NCBI GenBank assembly: GCA_005281725.1
Contig: SSBO01000012.1
Coordinates: forward strand, 20,506,840-20,570,839
Length of the DNA stretch: 64,000 bases
Origin: Wuchereria bancrofti
Lineage: Eukaryota; Nematoda; Chromadorea; Rhabditida; Onchocercidae
Direction of reading: 5' to 3'
Shown here: positions 1 through 12,537 of the stretch, piece after piece
Layout: every line of letters begins with the position of its first letter
Numbering within the stretch: position 1 is the stretch's first letter
Made by a program: the position numbers and the translations under genes
The notes under the pieces: generated by a model
The model's database searches: none
Seen by the model: the letters and a program-made list of their open reading frames with translations, nothing else
What the model was told of the DNA's origin: nothing

Positions 1-439
1 TTTGACTTGCGATTTGCGACCAAGTACTGCAACATAATTCTTTTTTCCAGGAAATTTCTAATGTGCTTCGAAACCAACCTATTTTCTTTTGATGATACAT
101 CTTATCTAGTATCCAACGTGAAGTATGTTTTTTGACTTTTCAATACTAGAGTGTTCCTCTCTTAGCCGTCTTCTTATGACTTCGTAGTTTTCTGAAGTAT
201 CTTACTACTTGCAAAGCTTTTCTACTTAAACATGAATGCAGATAATCCAACTTTTGAATTTCCGCGATTGCTTATGAATGGACTATAGCAATGAAACTAC
301 TCCAAAATTGTTGCCATTGTCTAGGTTCCCACTAAAAGTGGGTAACAATAGTTGAGAAGATTGACTGTGAAATGGGTATGCGAGATGGATATGGGTTTTG
401 ACTGCTTCTTTGGTTGCAGTAATTCTTGTGAGACTCACA
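1..439. other. Non-coding left edge
   Basis: No supported gene. The sequence is AT-rich, and short open frames here lack splice sites or any recognisable protein signal. It lies downstream of the minus-strand frame at 440-700 and could include its 3' untranslated region. Confidence 0.4.
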
Positions 440-700
440 CTAGTTCATAGTTTTCGTTTTTGTCGTTGCTGGAACCTGTTGTATGTATTGGATCCAGTTA
501 GTATTAATTGTCTCAAGTGTGCTAATATGCAGCTTGAGATGCATTGTTCTTTCTTCAATAATTTTTTTTCGAGCCTCGTGCTGTTCTTCTCTGATCAACA
601 TTTGCTCCAAAGGCGTTAGATCCATTTCTTGGACTTCTTTGAGAAGAGCTTCCAATTTTTCTTTTGTCGGTCGTGCGCTTAATATTATAGTTGCAGACAT
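440..700 (-). CDS. Short coiled-coil protein, unknown function
   Basis: An 86-codon frame starts at the ATG at 700 and ends with TAG at 440. The product is hydrophilic, with a charged helical middle (residues about 12-60, including the stretch KEKLEALLKEVQEMDL and a later REEQHEARKKIIEER) that looks able to form a coiled coil. There is no signal peptide or membrane segment. Base composition is richer in G+C than the flanks, which favours real coding. No family was recognised. It may be a complete small gene, the last exon of a longer one, or a processed copy, since upstream exons on the minus strand could not be connected. Confidence 0.45.
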   Translation of the reverse strand: MSATIILSARPTKEKLEALLKEVQEMDLTPLEQMLIREEQHEARKKIIEERTMHLKLHISTLETINTNWIQYIQQVPATTKTKTMN

Positions 701-1529
701 GCCCGGCTCGTGGTACCAAATAGATGTTGTGGAAGCAAAATTTCTCTTGGAAAATTTGATAATTTAATTTATTATTTCGGAAGAGGTTGTTGATTGCAGG
801 GAGATTCGTTGAATGTAGATGTATGTGGGGTAACAGAGGAAGAGAATAATTCTTTATTAACAGAAGCAACTGTACAATCTTGATAAATCCAACAAAAACT
901 GATGCATTATATAAGATGTGGGAGTGGTTTATAATCAGACAAAGAAAAAATCGTTTAGATGATAATGAGTTACTTGAACAATAGGTTACAATGGACAATA
1001 GTTACAATGCAAGGGATTACATGGGTATCACAAAGAACTTACATTGGGTGGCAACTATAATTGGTTACAATAGACATTAAATGGTGGATGCTCATAGCAT
1101 AGGATTGTTATAAGATCAAAGGTCAGCTAAACGAGTGCGATGCATTGCAAAGGAAATTATAATGGATTGCTATATTAAGCAGTATTAACATTTATTTAGC
1201 TTCGCGATATTGAAATTCGCGACAATATATGAATGACTAATATAGTTTTTTGAACTTTTCGTCGTGAAGTGATTAGAAAATAATTCTCAAAGTTAGTGAA
1301 CTTGTGTCTGATACTTGAACCGTCTGAATTTCGCATTATTCACTCATTGTCATATATCATCAATCAGCATTCGATCAACTAACCAATTTCTTTACACGTC
1401 TTTTTTTTAATTGCTTAGGTACAGTTTTTAGCTTAATGTAATATCAATTGATTTTCTTTCTTCTTTTTCGCAATATTTCGTTATCGTTTGCTTTTTTATT
1501 TATATTTCAATCGTATATACTTTTTTTAT
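701..1529. other. Intergenic stretch without a clear gene
   Basis: AT-rich. The segment around 985-1075 repeats the word GGTTACAAT or GTTACAAT several times at irregular spacing. Nothing here has coding character. Confidence 0.4.
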
Positions 1530-2047
1530 CACGTGAACTTACTGCCGTTGTCCTCTTCCGAATGACATGGTCGCATGAAGTTATTGCTATAATCTTCTTT
1601 CAAATTTCAAGATTGCATCATCACTTCAGTTTTTAAATTGTTAATTGAAAATGAGTTTATACCTTAATTGCAATTTCCACAAAATTTTGGCCTGATAGGC
1701 GCACATGTGAAGAGGCAAATGCGAATCATTTATATCAACATTATCCATTAACTAGCACTGTTTATCACCTAATGTTATTTATTAGTTGAATATTAGTCAT
1801 TATCTAATCATTATTCAAAACCTGAATATTACTTAGTTTTCGTAACAGCAACAAAGTTATTTGGTAATGGATAAAAAACAGAACTGCGTGTTGACATGGC
1901 GAACGTCAAATGGATAATGTCGAATCGGAAATGACTTAACAGTGATGTGACTATAGATCAAATTGTGAAATGGTTCGATGTGTCAACTGTTGGACTCTCC
2001 TATGAATTTGTAAAATGGTAAGCCTAATCCTAAGTCGCCTATAAATT

Positions 2048-2150
2048 TGGATTTGGAATTTGGAAAAGAACATGTTATTTGGAAGAGAATAACAAAAGCA
2101 AGTTCACGCAATCCACATCATTTGGAAGAGTGTAACAACAGTAAGTTATT
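2048..2150 (+). repeat. 42-bp degenerate repeat inside the fold-back centre
   Basis: Two imperfect units sharing ATTTGGAAGAG followed by AACAA(A/C)AGYAAGTT lie about 42 bases apart. The same unit recurs at 2821-2938 outside the right arm, and as a complement at the left arm's outer end. Confidence 0.6.
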
Positions 2151-2303
2151 GAAAAGCAAAAAATTCAGAGATTATGTAAATCATAACATTATTACCATCT
2201 ACGAAGTGCCCAAATTGCCAAAAGGAAGAAAGGCAAACACTACAAAATATTAAATACACAATTCCAACAAAATAAATCGAGCTTAATTTAGGAGGCTTAA
2301 CGA

Positions 2304-2376
2304 CAGGGCTTAGGCTTAGGCTTGGGCTTACCATTCCACAAATTCATAGGTGGCTCAGGCTTAGGCTTAAGCTTAC
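2304..2376. repeat. Interstitial TTAGGC (nematode telomere-type) repeats
   Basis: Two short runs read GGCTTAGGCTTAGGCTTGGGC (about 2308-2328) and GGCTTAGGCTTAAGC (about 2358-2372). Each is followed by CTTACCATT(C/T)(C/T)ACAAATTCATAGG, so the run plus its tail forms a direct repeat of about 55 bases. TTAGGC is the telomere unit of most nematodes. The left arm carries a degenerate complement (GCCTAATCCTAAG near 2022). Confidence 0.7.
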
Positions 2377-2820
2377 CATTCTACAAATTCATAGGAGAGT
2401 CCAACAGTTGACACATCGAACCATTTCACAATTTGATCTATAGTCATATCACTGTTAAGTCATTTCCGATTCGACATTATCCATTTGACGTTCGCCATGT
2501 CAACACGCAGTTCTGTTTTTTATCCATTACCAAATAACTTTGTTGCTGTTACGAAAACTAAGTAATATTCAGGTTTTGAATAATGATTAGATAATGACTA
2601 ATATTCAACTAATAAATAACATTAGGTGATAAACAGTGCTAGTTAATGGATAATGTTGATATAAATGATTCGCATTTGTCCCTTCACATGTGCGCCCATC
2701 AGGCCAAATTTCGTGAAAATTGCAATTAAGATAAATGCATAAACTCATTTTCAATTAACAATTTAAAAACTGAAGTGATGATGTAATCATGAAATTTGGA
2801 AAAAGATTATAGCAATAACT

Positions 2821-2938
2821 TCACGCAATCATGTCATTCGAAAGAGAACAACGGCAGTAAGTTCATGTGGCCATGTCAATTGGAAGAGGACAACAACAAA
2901 AGGCTTACGTGGTCACGGCATTTGGAAGAGATTGTTGA
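2821..2938 (+). repeat. 42-bp tandem repeat, 14-codon period
   Basis: Nearly three units starting at about 2830, 2872 and 2914 share the pattern TGTCAATTGGAAGAGRACAACAAC and are 42 bases apart. The period is a multiple of three, and a frame from 2796 to 3098 stays open across them, giving a 14-residue repeat (LEE-NN-K at similar spacing). Whether it is translated is unknown. Confidence 0.6.
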
Positions 2939-4541
2939 ATTGCTAGAGCCTTTAACTGAGCGATGGGCATTGGAAAGGAATTGGGAATGTTCGGACCATC
3001 GGCTGAGGATGGAGGATTTATCAGTGAGGCCATCTATGCTTAAAGGCTGTGAGCCTAATCTGTTGTTGATCCATAAGCTACTTCCAAAGCTTCGTTGAAT
3101 CGTCTGTAGTTGCTGGTATCTGCGCATGATTGGATCTTTTTTTTTTGCTAGATTGTTCTAACCACTTGCCCTGTTATCATTTTCGTTGGATCCTATACGT
3201 TGGGCCTCTTTCTCCGGTTATGCGGTATCATATAATATGCAAATTTCAAAGATGTTTGAAATTTTCTTGGATTAAAAATGAATTTTGATGGATCTTTGAT
3301 GTAAAAGTGATGGATCCATTTAACTGGCGCATTCTTCACAGTTGTCATGCATAATTTGTTACAACAAGAAATGTCGTAAGTGCGTCATTTACGTGTTTTC
3401 AACAGAAGTGCGTCATTTACGTGTTTAGATGAAAAAGATACTACCAAAAAACAGAAAACGATATGCAATGCATATAGAAAGGGCGAACTGACGATGCATT
3501 CGACATTATACTAAGCAATCAGTCCTTCTGTTCTATTTCAAACTGTTTGTTCTTGAATTTTTTAGAAAACTATTTCTTCTTCAAATTTCTTTTTTGCAGA
3601 TACTTTTCTTAATTTCAATTGTGTTTTAATAAATTATCATTTTAAAAACCATCAATTACCACTGTCTTTCACATGTAGAATTGACTTTAGAAATATCTGA
3701 TAAGGTGCAGTCAGTGTCTTGTTACTCTGTGTGACTGATATCGTATGTGTTATCATCAGTAATACTCATTAGATATTTCTTTCCTTCTGTTTCTTTTTTC
3801 ATCGCTTCTATTTGTCATTTTAATTTGTATTAACTTTTTACAAACTTTTAAGTAAATATGTTTTTTACTTTTGTCTGCTAAATGGTTCTTGTCTAAAATT
3901 AAAAAGTTGCTCTGTAGCTAAGAGCAAAGGTCAGTTTTTGTATTTCATATACTCTTTATATTAAATATATCGATCATTCATCGTTATCACAAATTCCTCA
4001 CACGATTATCTAATAATATCGTGCACAACCACTTATTTATCATTCATTAAAATCAATGTGATTTGAAAATAAAGGTTTATTAATTTTGTTATGCACCATA
4101 AATGGCTTTTTAATTGAACCAGCAAGAATTTCAACCCTTCCTGAAAAGACATCACACTTTTATTTTTTTGCGATCATCCCCTTAGCATTTTTGACGTAAC
4201 ATCGCCTCTTTTTTATTATTTTATTTTGTGGGCATTGTAAATATATAGTCTGTAACATATGGGTAATTTCCTCCTTACTTTATTTCTTACTGTAAGCTCT
4301 TTTTTCCAATATATAAAAATGAAACTTTAAATACGATAAACCTGTAAATCATAATGCAAACCGCGTCATTTGCTGTTCTATTTTCATCAGATACTGTTTA
4401 TTTACAGACTTATTTCACATATAATCATCTTACAGTCCCTTCTCTTCTGCCGTGTCATTTAGTATATTTAGCATTTTGTCGCAGCAATAAACTGAAATAC
4501 ATTTCTAACGTCCAAATATTTTCTGGTTTATACACAAATGA
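2871..4541. other. Intergenic stretch upstream of the transporter gene
   Basis: The first 200 bases are richer in G+C and keep one frame open to 3098, but no start exon or family was recognised. After that the sequence is AT-rich. It contains the paired 21-base repeat at 3378-3426 and candidate acceptors (for example TTACAG near 4432) that could serve the 5' end of the downstream gene. Confidence 0.4.
3378..3426. repeat. Paired 21-base direct repeat with TGACG/ACGT cores
   Basis: AAGTGCGTCATTTACGTGTT plus one T occurs at 3378-3398 and again at 3406-3426, a 28-base period. Each copy holds a GCGTCA half site (TGACGC on the other strand) and TTACGTG. It may be a small tandem duplication or a paired factor-binding site. 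Confidence 0.5.
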
Positions 4542-7500
4542 ATGAATCCTTCATTGGCTATGGATCCTAGACAACTGTCAAATGATATCAATGAAAAATT
4601 CTGCAGCATCGATGAAGAGCGACAAGTTGTAGCAACAACGACGGATAGTTTCAGTAAAAGTGTAGTGCCGAAAGTTCTATCGAGAAGTTACGAAAATCTG
4701 CAATGGATTATTGAGAAAACGCAATTTGCACCTCACAGTCTTCGAGTTAGAAATGATCGGTATTTATTTCTTTGCATCGCTGTTTTTGAAAAAAATTAAA
4801 TAATTTCATTTGATGTGATAAGATTATTGTTAAATAGATTAGCACATTTTATTACTAATTTCATTTCATACCTATTCATAAATAGGTAACTAATGGGAAT
4901 AATCGTAGAAGTTTGTATAATTTTCCATTCTGATCTTAATCAGTACTATCAATTTTATCTGTTTGATATTCAATATCAAAGATATGTTAGTACTACTTTG
5001 CATAATTACTTCATTGATTCTCACAATCTTTTTCTCTCTCTCTCTGTGTTGCACTTCTTTTGTTCAGCCTTACTAATACACCACAGTAAAACATTTGAAT
5101 CTTAAATGAGCAATCATTTAATTCAAAATAATATCAGAAATATAATGCATAAACAAACAAATAGATTATTAAAAACTTGTCGATGAAATCTATTCTAATT
5201 TTTGTTTTATCGTTATTGATTTGATCTCTACATTGATTATAATTTGAAATACGAAATACGACTGTATTTTGAAGTGTGTCAAATATAAATTAACAAAAGG
5301 ACGATAACATTCAGAATACTGCTGATGTCGTCGTGGCATCAGAATGAAACTTTACAAAATGAATTATTGAGAATTCAAGAGATTCAAAAGATGCAATTTC
5401 AAAAGAACTAAAATTCATATTTACATTCATTAATGATAAGAAGGAAGTTTTTCAATTAGAAACGAAAATTATTTTTCATTTGTTTTCTCAATGCTTAGAC
5501 ATTTATGATTTGCAAAAAAATTTTCACTCCAGAAAGGTTTTCATAAAATATAATTTTTGCTTATGCACTGTTTTTCAAAACAGCAACATAGGGAAAGAGT
5601 AAAGGAATAGTTATGAGCAATAGGGAAAAGTAGCAGGTTATGGGCAATAACAAGTTTATAACAAGTATACCGGTCGTTTTTTCTTTTGCACTCTTCGTTT
5701 CTGGACTATTTCATACCTTTATAAATACCTGGCGTCCTTCCTCATCGATGTACTCATAATCCTCATAGAGGTATGCACACCTGTTGTCAACTATGAAATG
5801 TATATTGTTATTTCTTCAATTATTGTTACAAATCATCAAGAAAAACCTTTCAGTTGATTATTAGAATTGTGATTATTAAAATATTTCATGCTGATAAAAT
5901 AAATTCAAAAACATTTGAAAACTGATAAATTATATGATAGTGGCAGTACTTCAAGGAAATACTGGATATAAATTCAAATCATAATGTTTCAGGCCAACTA
6001 CAGCACCACCGTTTATGCCAGCTGAACAAATAGCAAGTGAATTCGGTAAATTAACTATCCCACATGTTACTCGTGCTTCATTCAAATCTCACGGAAATTA
6101 TGGAAGTATCCGTGTGATATTACAAGATGAAAAACTACAAGAAAAATCAGTTGATAATGAAAATGAGAGGTTTAAATCCATTCGGATTTTTCATTTTGGA
6201 ACTTATAGCAGGGAAAGACTAGTAAACTAACTCAAATTTCCAAGGCAGACGTTATTCAAAATATATAATACTATATTAATCATCGAATTAAATGTAAACT
6301 TAAAACCAAACTGAAAATAGAACATGAAAGAGAAATATATTTTCTATCGTTTAAAGTGATTTTTAAAGGCAAAATATCAAAAACATGAATTTTGGCAAAT
6401 TTATTTTCAAATATATTTGACTTCTAACTAAAAAAAAAGACACTGAGAAGACATAAATTCAATTTAAGATCTACGTTTCAAATCATCATTTTCAGTTTGG
6501 ATGAAGGAATTACTAAATGCAAAGACTATAGCAATAGCAATGACAATAATTATCTACCGAATTGCCAAATTGCTACATCTGCCAAATTACTGTCACTTAC
6601 CGCCAAAGAGTGGGTGACAATTTGTACGCTGTCAATTGCAAATCTCGCTGGTACCAGTGCATACAGCTGCATTGCACCTTTTTATTCATATGAAGTCGAC
6701 TATATGTTTCTTAAAGATGAAAACATTAAAATAATTAGATATCATTATAGGTTTATGTAAACTATAAAGTTTTTATTTTTGTAAAGATAAGTCTTTATTG
6801 TAAATAAAATCTGTTATTTTCATGGTAGATAATTCAACTAGGTCACTTTAAAAAAAGTTGAAAAATCACAAATCGATAATCCGAATTTCAGGCGAAAATT
6901 AAAGGTTTAAGAAGTTTCGAGATAGGTGTAGTATTTGGTGTTTTCGAGCTAATAATGTTTTTTATTGCACCTATATTCGGCAAATATGTTCGTTTAATTT
7001 AAATTTTTAATTTAGAGCCATTTTGCAAGAAGATGTGCTGACCGTAGCTTAGCTAGTAATTCAGTTTTACAGATAGAAAAAATCTTTCTGAAGACTTTTT
7101 CCAAATGGAAGTATTAATGGCAACTTAGCTAATAAACCCTTTAGCAAATTCTTTTTTCACAAGCGGGTGAAAAATATGAAAATTTTAGATGGTTTCAATC
7201 GGTTCAAAAAAGATGTTTGTTTCTGGGATCGGAGTTACTGGTATCACTGTTGTGCTCTTCGGGTACGTTCATCTATTTTAAGTATTACTCTTTTAAAAAA
7301 AGTGCAAAGTAATGATTTAAATCATTAGAGCGTTTATTATGTCATTTCCAGATTCTTGAATTACATTGAATCGTCGTCTTTATTTTTCTGGTCCTCGATC
7401 GGTCTTCGAATATTGGAAGCTATTGGTGACGCAGCTTTTGTCACTTCATCATTTGTAATCGGTGTTAAATGCTTCCCAGGACGAATTGCAATTGTTGTAG

Positions 7501-9756
7501 TACGAATTTCATTGTTTGGTTTATTTTGAAATTAGCATCTCTGACACTTAAATTTTGAAACACCAAAGAAAAAACGTGACTTTTGATAATTTGTTATACA
7601 TTTTCAACAATTTGGCAGAATTGATCGCTTTCTAAATAGTAGCCACTCCAATTATAAATGGATAGTAGAATAAAATAGTCGTAAATAAATAAAAATCAAA
7701 TATATGATTTATCGATATCTTATATGATATGACTGATATGTCAAGCACTCATTCATTCGACCAGCGGAGTTTTCCGATTTAAAATGATTGAATTGATCCA
7801 ACTTTCGTAAATATCCATAGAAATTTCGCTTAATTTTTAAGGGTGTGTTGGAAACATTCGTTGGTCTTGGCAGTACCGCAGGTCCTTTACTTGGTGGTAT
7901 ACTGTATGAAATTGGTGGTTTCAAGTTGCCATTCATTGTTCTGGGAATTATTTTACTCTTTCTTGGATTACTAGCATATTTTTTGGTTGAAAATATGGAT
8001 GGTATAACATTTTTTTGCTATCATTCAATTAAAATTTATAGTTAAATAAATTAAAATTGAATGAATGTATTCCATTAATAGAGCCATCATATTTTATAGA
8101 TGACATAGTAATGGACGGTAAAGGTATGTTAGGTATGTTGAAGATACCACTATTATGGATTATGATTCATGCAGTGGTTATGTGCGCAATATCATTGTCT
8201 TTTCTCGATCCAACTTTAGCAGATCATTTAGCATCGGTATGTCTTTCTTCAGAATTGTTGAAAGACAAATACAAATTCATTACTTTCTTTTGTAATATCT
8301 GAATTCTTCTAATTGTCTGTCATATTTTTTCAATTAGATAACTTATCAGTTTTTTCTATCAAAGATCAGTCTAATATATGTACGTCTTTGAGTAGCACAT
8401 ATGAACTTGACAAAACTAATACTTTTTCTTTTCAAATTACAGTTCAAACTTTCGCCATCCATTATTGGCCTAATGTTCTTACTATCTGGTGGAATTTATA
8501 CGATAACAGCACCTTTCTGGAGCATAATTATCGATAAATTTAACTGCAGCAAGGCAATTATAATGTTTGGCATTATGACAGTAGTGATTAGTATGATAAT
8601 CATTGGTCCATCACCTTTTCTGAATGCCGAGAAGTAAGTGTTCACTATAAATAATGCATTTTCTTGAAGTTCGAGACATGGGCAGGTAAACATCAATTAG
8701 ATTACAATTTTATTATATCTCTAATTCTAAGACTAATTTGATGCTTGAAATAACGATTTATTCAAATTATTGCTCTTATATTCATTTAGTAATTGCTTTA
8801 TTTACAAATAATAAATGTCTTTCTACGTCATTTTGCCATTATTACAAGCTAACTCGGATATCTTTTATTTGAAAATTCTGAAAATGGGGAAATTGCTATA
8901 TATCATAAAATGTTTTGTTTTCTTTCAAAAGATTTGGCTTATTTCATATTAGTACAATTTTATGTCTTGCAGAAACTTAGGATGGATAGAAGTTGCATTA
9001 GGTATACTTGGTCTTGCTACTAGTGCTTTATATATTCCGACTTTTCAAATATCCATTGATACACTATGGTAATTTATCATTTCAATTAAAGAAAGTTTGA
9101 ATGAACTTTACAAATTTTAGTTCTATCGTCAAATTAACATATTAATAAATAGGAACAAAGTTTTTCAAATTTATTCTGATTGTCGAATTTTTTGGATCAG
9201 TTATAGCTTGAGTGCTAAATACACGCATATTTCGGCTTTAAGGATATTTTCGATTTCTAATTTAAATTTCAAAAATGTTTTCAGTGTAAAAACTTCATTA
9301 CAGCGAATACGGGTACGGTAAATCGTTGCAAACGTATGGCTGTATATCAGGTTTATTTCAGTCTGCCTATTCCTTCGGGTAGGTAAATTGTACTACATAT
9401 TTTTGATAAGAAATGATGAAAATGTCTCTTCTTAACTAAACCTCCTTTTCAGATCATTTTTTGGACCAACAGTTGGCGGTCTTTGTGTCCAGTGGATTGG
9501 TTTTCCGTGGACAACAACTATCATAGCTTTATTAAATATTGTCTTTGTTAGTTTTTCTTTAAATTTCTACATAATGAAGATGACTTTTAACAGGAATTGG
9601 TTATCAAATAACGAAGTGTGTTACTTAGTGATTTGACCTTTTCTAATTTCAAAAATTCAAACTTTACAATTCCAGATGATTGCAATTCTATGTTTCTATG
9701 CACTATATGGTTGGTTCGGGTTTTGCAGTCAACAGAAGTCCAAGCACAATCACTAA
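4542..9756 (+). CDS. SLC18B1-like major facilitator transporter, 13 exons
   Basis: Exons: 4542-4759, 5993-6169, 6496-6694, 6892-6987, 7189-7262, 7352-7499, 7842-8001, 8082-8236, 8443-8633, 8973-9068, 9304-9378, 9453-9546, 9676-9756. All junctions are GT..AG and phases match, giving 587 residues. Residues from about 165 on form a 12-helix MFS fold that follows human SLC18B1, a vesicular polyamine transporter, block by block. Examples are GLGSTAGPLLGGILYE near 312-327 (the GPxxGG signature of the DHA1/VMAT group), a second GSFFGPTVGG near 530, and SFLDPTL in the seventh-helix region. The ~165-residue hydrophilic N-terminal extension is not in the human protein (about 456 residues). Transport of polyamines or amines across vesicle membranes is inferred from family. 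An upstream non-coding or coding exon is possible. Confidence 0.85.
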
Positions 9757-12537
9757 TTTCATCTTTCCGTTTGTCACAAATTTTACCATATATTTTAACA
9801 AAATGTTTATGTTTTTGTCAATTTATAACTCCACAATCTTTCTTTCATTTTGCCTTCTTATAAATGAATTAACTAATAATATTGACAAAACATAGTGCTA
9901 CATCCTAAAGTCACATAAATTTAGCCATGCGAACAAATGCGAAGTATATTTTGTATATACAAGTAAACCTGAAAAATATCAATGTTTTGGTAACCGAGGG
10001 GGAATGGAAAAGTAGTCTATTTCAATTTTTGATTAGAATTATTTAATTGCCCAAGCATCTATGTTTATTAACAAACATAAAAACGTATAGAAACAAATGT
10101 AAATGTTAACGATAAACTTTGAAGTACGAATAAAAAACGAAGTAGAAGATACCCAATTCAAAAAATCAAAAAAAGAATAACGTAACCGCCAAGAAACATG
10201 CATGCAATATTGAAGACAAATGCGTAACTACGGTTTTATTAATCTTAAAATCAAATAAGAAAAAATTTCTCACAGTAATAATGGAAGCATTTGAGGATGT
10301 ATGGAAAACGACGGATTAATTATGAACTGATAAAGTGATATAATCTGGTATTCAAATTTTCCTTTTTTTTAAATTCAAATAAAGTGAAGGAATATTTGCT
10401 CAAACAAAATTTTATCTTGAATCTACTAGATATGGTCATTGCTAGTACTAGTTGCAATTTTACAAATGTAACACGCAATTTTAGATTTTATAATTTAATT
10501 TACCGGTTTAAGCTGATGCAAAGAGACAATTGTAATATCAGTATAATCCGGCAATGAAATCAAATTCATCCATTTCCGTGTCGTGTTTCAAACGAAATAG
10601 AAACAATTGCATATAGAAACTAATCTGGGAAATTTGTTATCAGCTTCTTTCTGATTTTGTTAAGCAGTTGCCATAGACATTGACTTCTTTTAGAAATTGC
10701 CTTCTTTTGGAAATGAAGATCATATATCTTTTAGATAATTGAAGTGATCTTTGATAAGTGAGGAGGAAATTAAATCGGTTGGCGAACGATTATGCCAGCT
10801 GCTGTTGAATTATAATTCAAAAATGAGTCTTCAACTAAATATTTGAAACTGATGTGTTAATACAAATGCTTGAATGAAGGATTTCCATAATTTAGAATTT
10901 TCGCGTTTTTTTCTTTTTCTTTGTATTTAAAAAGAAAAAAGATTCCATAAAATTTACAAATAGTATTTTTATTAATTTTCTACACCTAATTATTTTTTTC
11001 TGCGTAAATTGGAATAAGAAAAAACACAAATATATTCGATAGATAAAAAATAACCGATCAACTTATTAGTATTCGAATTTGGTACTAATCGAAAAATTTT
11101 TTTGTTAATAGAAGTAATACACTTTTTTTCTTCGTTGTACGATTTTGAAAACTTTTGAATTCATAGAAGTGGACAGTACTAAAATTGAAATTAACATGCA
11201 AGTATTTGATCAATACAAATAAAAGAAGTATTTTGAACTTCTGAAAACTTCCAAAGGTGACAGAAAGTTATTGGTCTCTTTTTGCTCACTAATGCGGACT
11301 AGCAATGAGCGCTCCTGGATTAATCTCCGGAAATCTAAGAATGATGCTAATAAAATCAGATAAATCATTTCAACTTAATCTTCCTAATAAATCATAGCTA
11401 ACATTTTTCTTTCTTTTTTTTTTCCAGTCATCATATGTACCATTTTCATGAAATTGAAGATAATGTGTAGATATTTGTAAGTATAAGTAGAAGCTAACAT
11501 TTAAAATTAACTAGAACAAACGTTCACCTCATTTAATTCACAGTTTTTTTCCGTCAGGAAAATTGTTATTAATAAGACTCATTAAATTTTAACTGTTTTG
11601 AATAAAAGTGAAATATGATTACATTCTGCCCTTCATTTAGAACAGTTTAAGCTTCAGCGGATCTTATCAGTACCCATTATCACTACTACATTTTCATTGT
11701 CTTAACATCCTCTATAGTATATCTTTCACTCTTGTCGATCATATGCTTCTTAAACAGAGCAGATAAACAGGCGTAACAATTAAGAATAATTAAATCTCAT
11801 CATCAATAGTATCGATTACAACTTTTTAGTGAATTAATTCTTCATTTGATATTTTGTGTTGTGTTGTACTTTTTTATGTGCGCTGTAAAACTTTTTATAA
11901 TAGTTTGCCACAGATAATTAAGATAATTAGAAAACTATCCGAGAAATTATTATGTTAAATAGCCGAACAAAGTGGATATAGGCTGAACGTATTTTAAAAT
12001 TAAATGAAAGTTTAAAATTGAATAAAATCTTCAAGCTCATTCTAAACATTAAAGCAATAGTTTTTCGGTATAACATTTTATAAAAAGTAATTTTTCTTAA
12101 CTACTTCTGTAAAGCTGAGCGATAGCTATTACTTCATCACTGCTAGTCGAATTCAGTGATTATTGCAGCCTCTTTTATTAATTCCAATGGTATTGTTACT
12201 CTCGAATTTGATATGTTAATTAAATTAATTTATCAGCAATGTCATAATTATGAGTATGATGAAAGGAAGAAGTAATAAGTATTCGAAATGTCATCTGCTC
12301 ATAAGTGACATTTCTTTTTTGTTTGTTTCTTTGCTTATCAATCTTCTTCAAATTTTCACACCAATTCATTGATAAAACTAGCAAGGAAAAGTTTACTTGT
12401 TGTATGATTACTACAAAGTAATGTATAAAAAGAAAAAAATCGTTTTATTCTCAAATGCTTGAAAACTTAAAAATTTTGAGCAAAATAATTCTGCAATGTT
12501 CACTTTCAGCTTCTTTTTCATTGTTGAATTTTAACAG
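9757..12537. other. Gene-free stretch after the transporter
   Basis: AT-rich DNA with homopolymer runs. The first few hundred bases presumably include the transporter's 3' untranslated region. No coding exon or RNA gene seen. Confidence 0.4.

Larger units (their letters stand above)
1530..2870. mobile_element. Fold-back element with ~0.5 kb inverted arms
   Basis: The left arm, about 1530-2050, reappears as a reverse complement at about 2330-2870. Long identical stretches are visible: the block reading TCCAACAGTTGACACATCGA on the right arm near 2400 is the complement of the left arm near 1980-1997. The outer ends pair around ACTTACTGCCGTTG (left, 1538) and CAACGGCAGTAAGT (right, 2849). Small substitutions and indels separate the arms, so the copy is not brand new. 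The roughly 280-base centre holds no transposase. It could be a non-autonomous fold-back transposon or a local inverted duplication. Target-site duplications were not identified. Confidence 0.8.

Noticed and set aside
555..998. 147-codon minus-strand open frame
   Set aside because: It overlaps the better frame at 440-700 in another register, and its composition looks like a shadow plus AT-rich flank.
1448..1636. Hydrophobic plus-strand frame at the left arm of the fold-back element
   Set aside because: Its Phe/Leu/Ile content comes from T-rich DNA, and it crosses the arm boundary.
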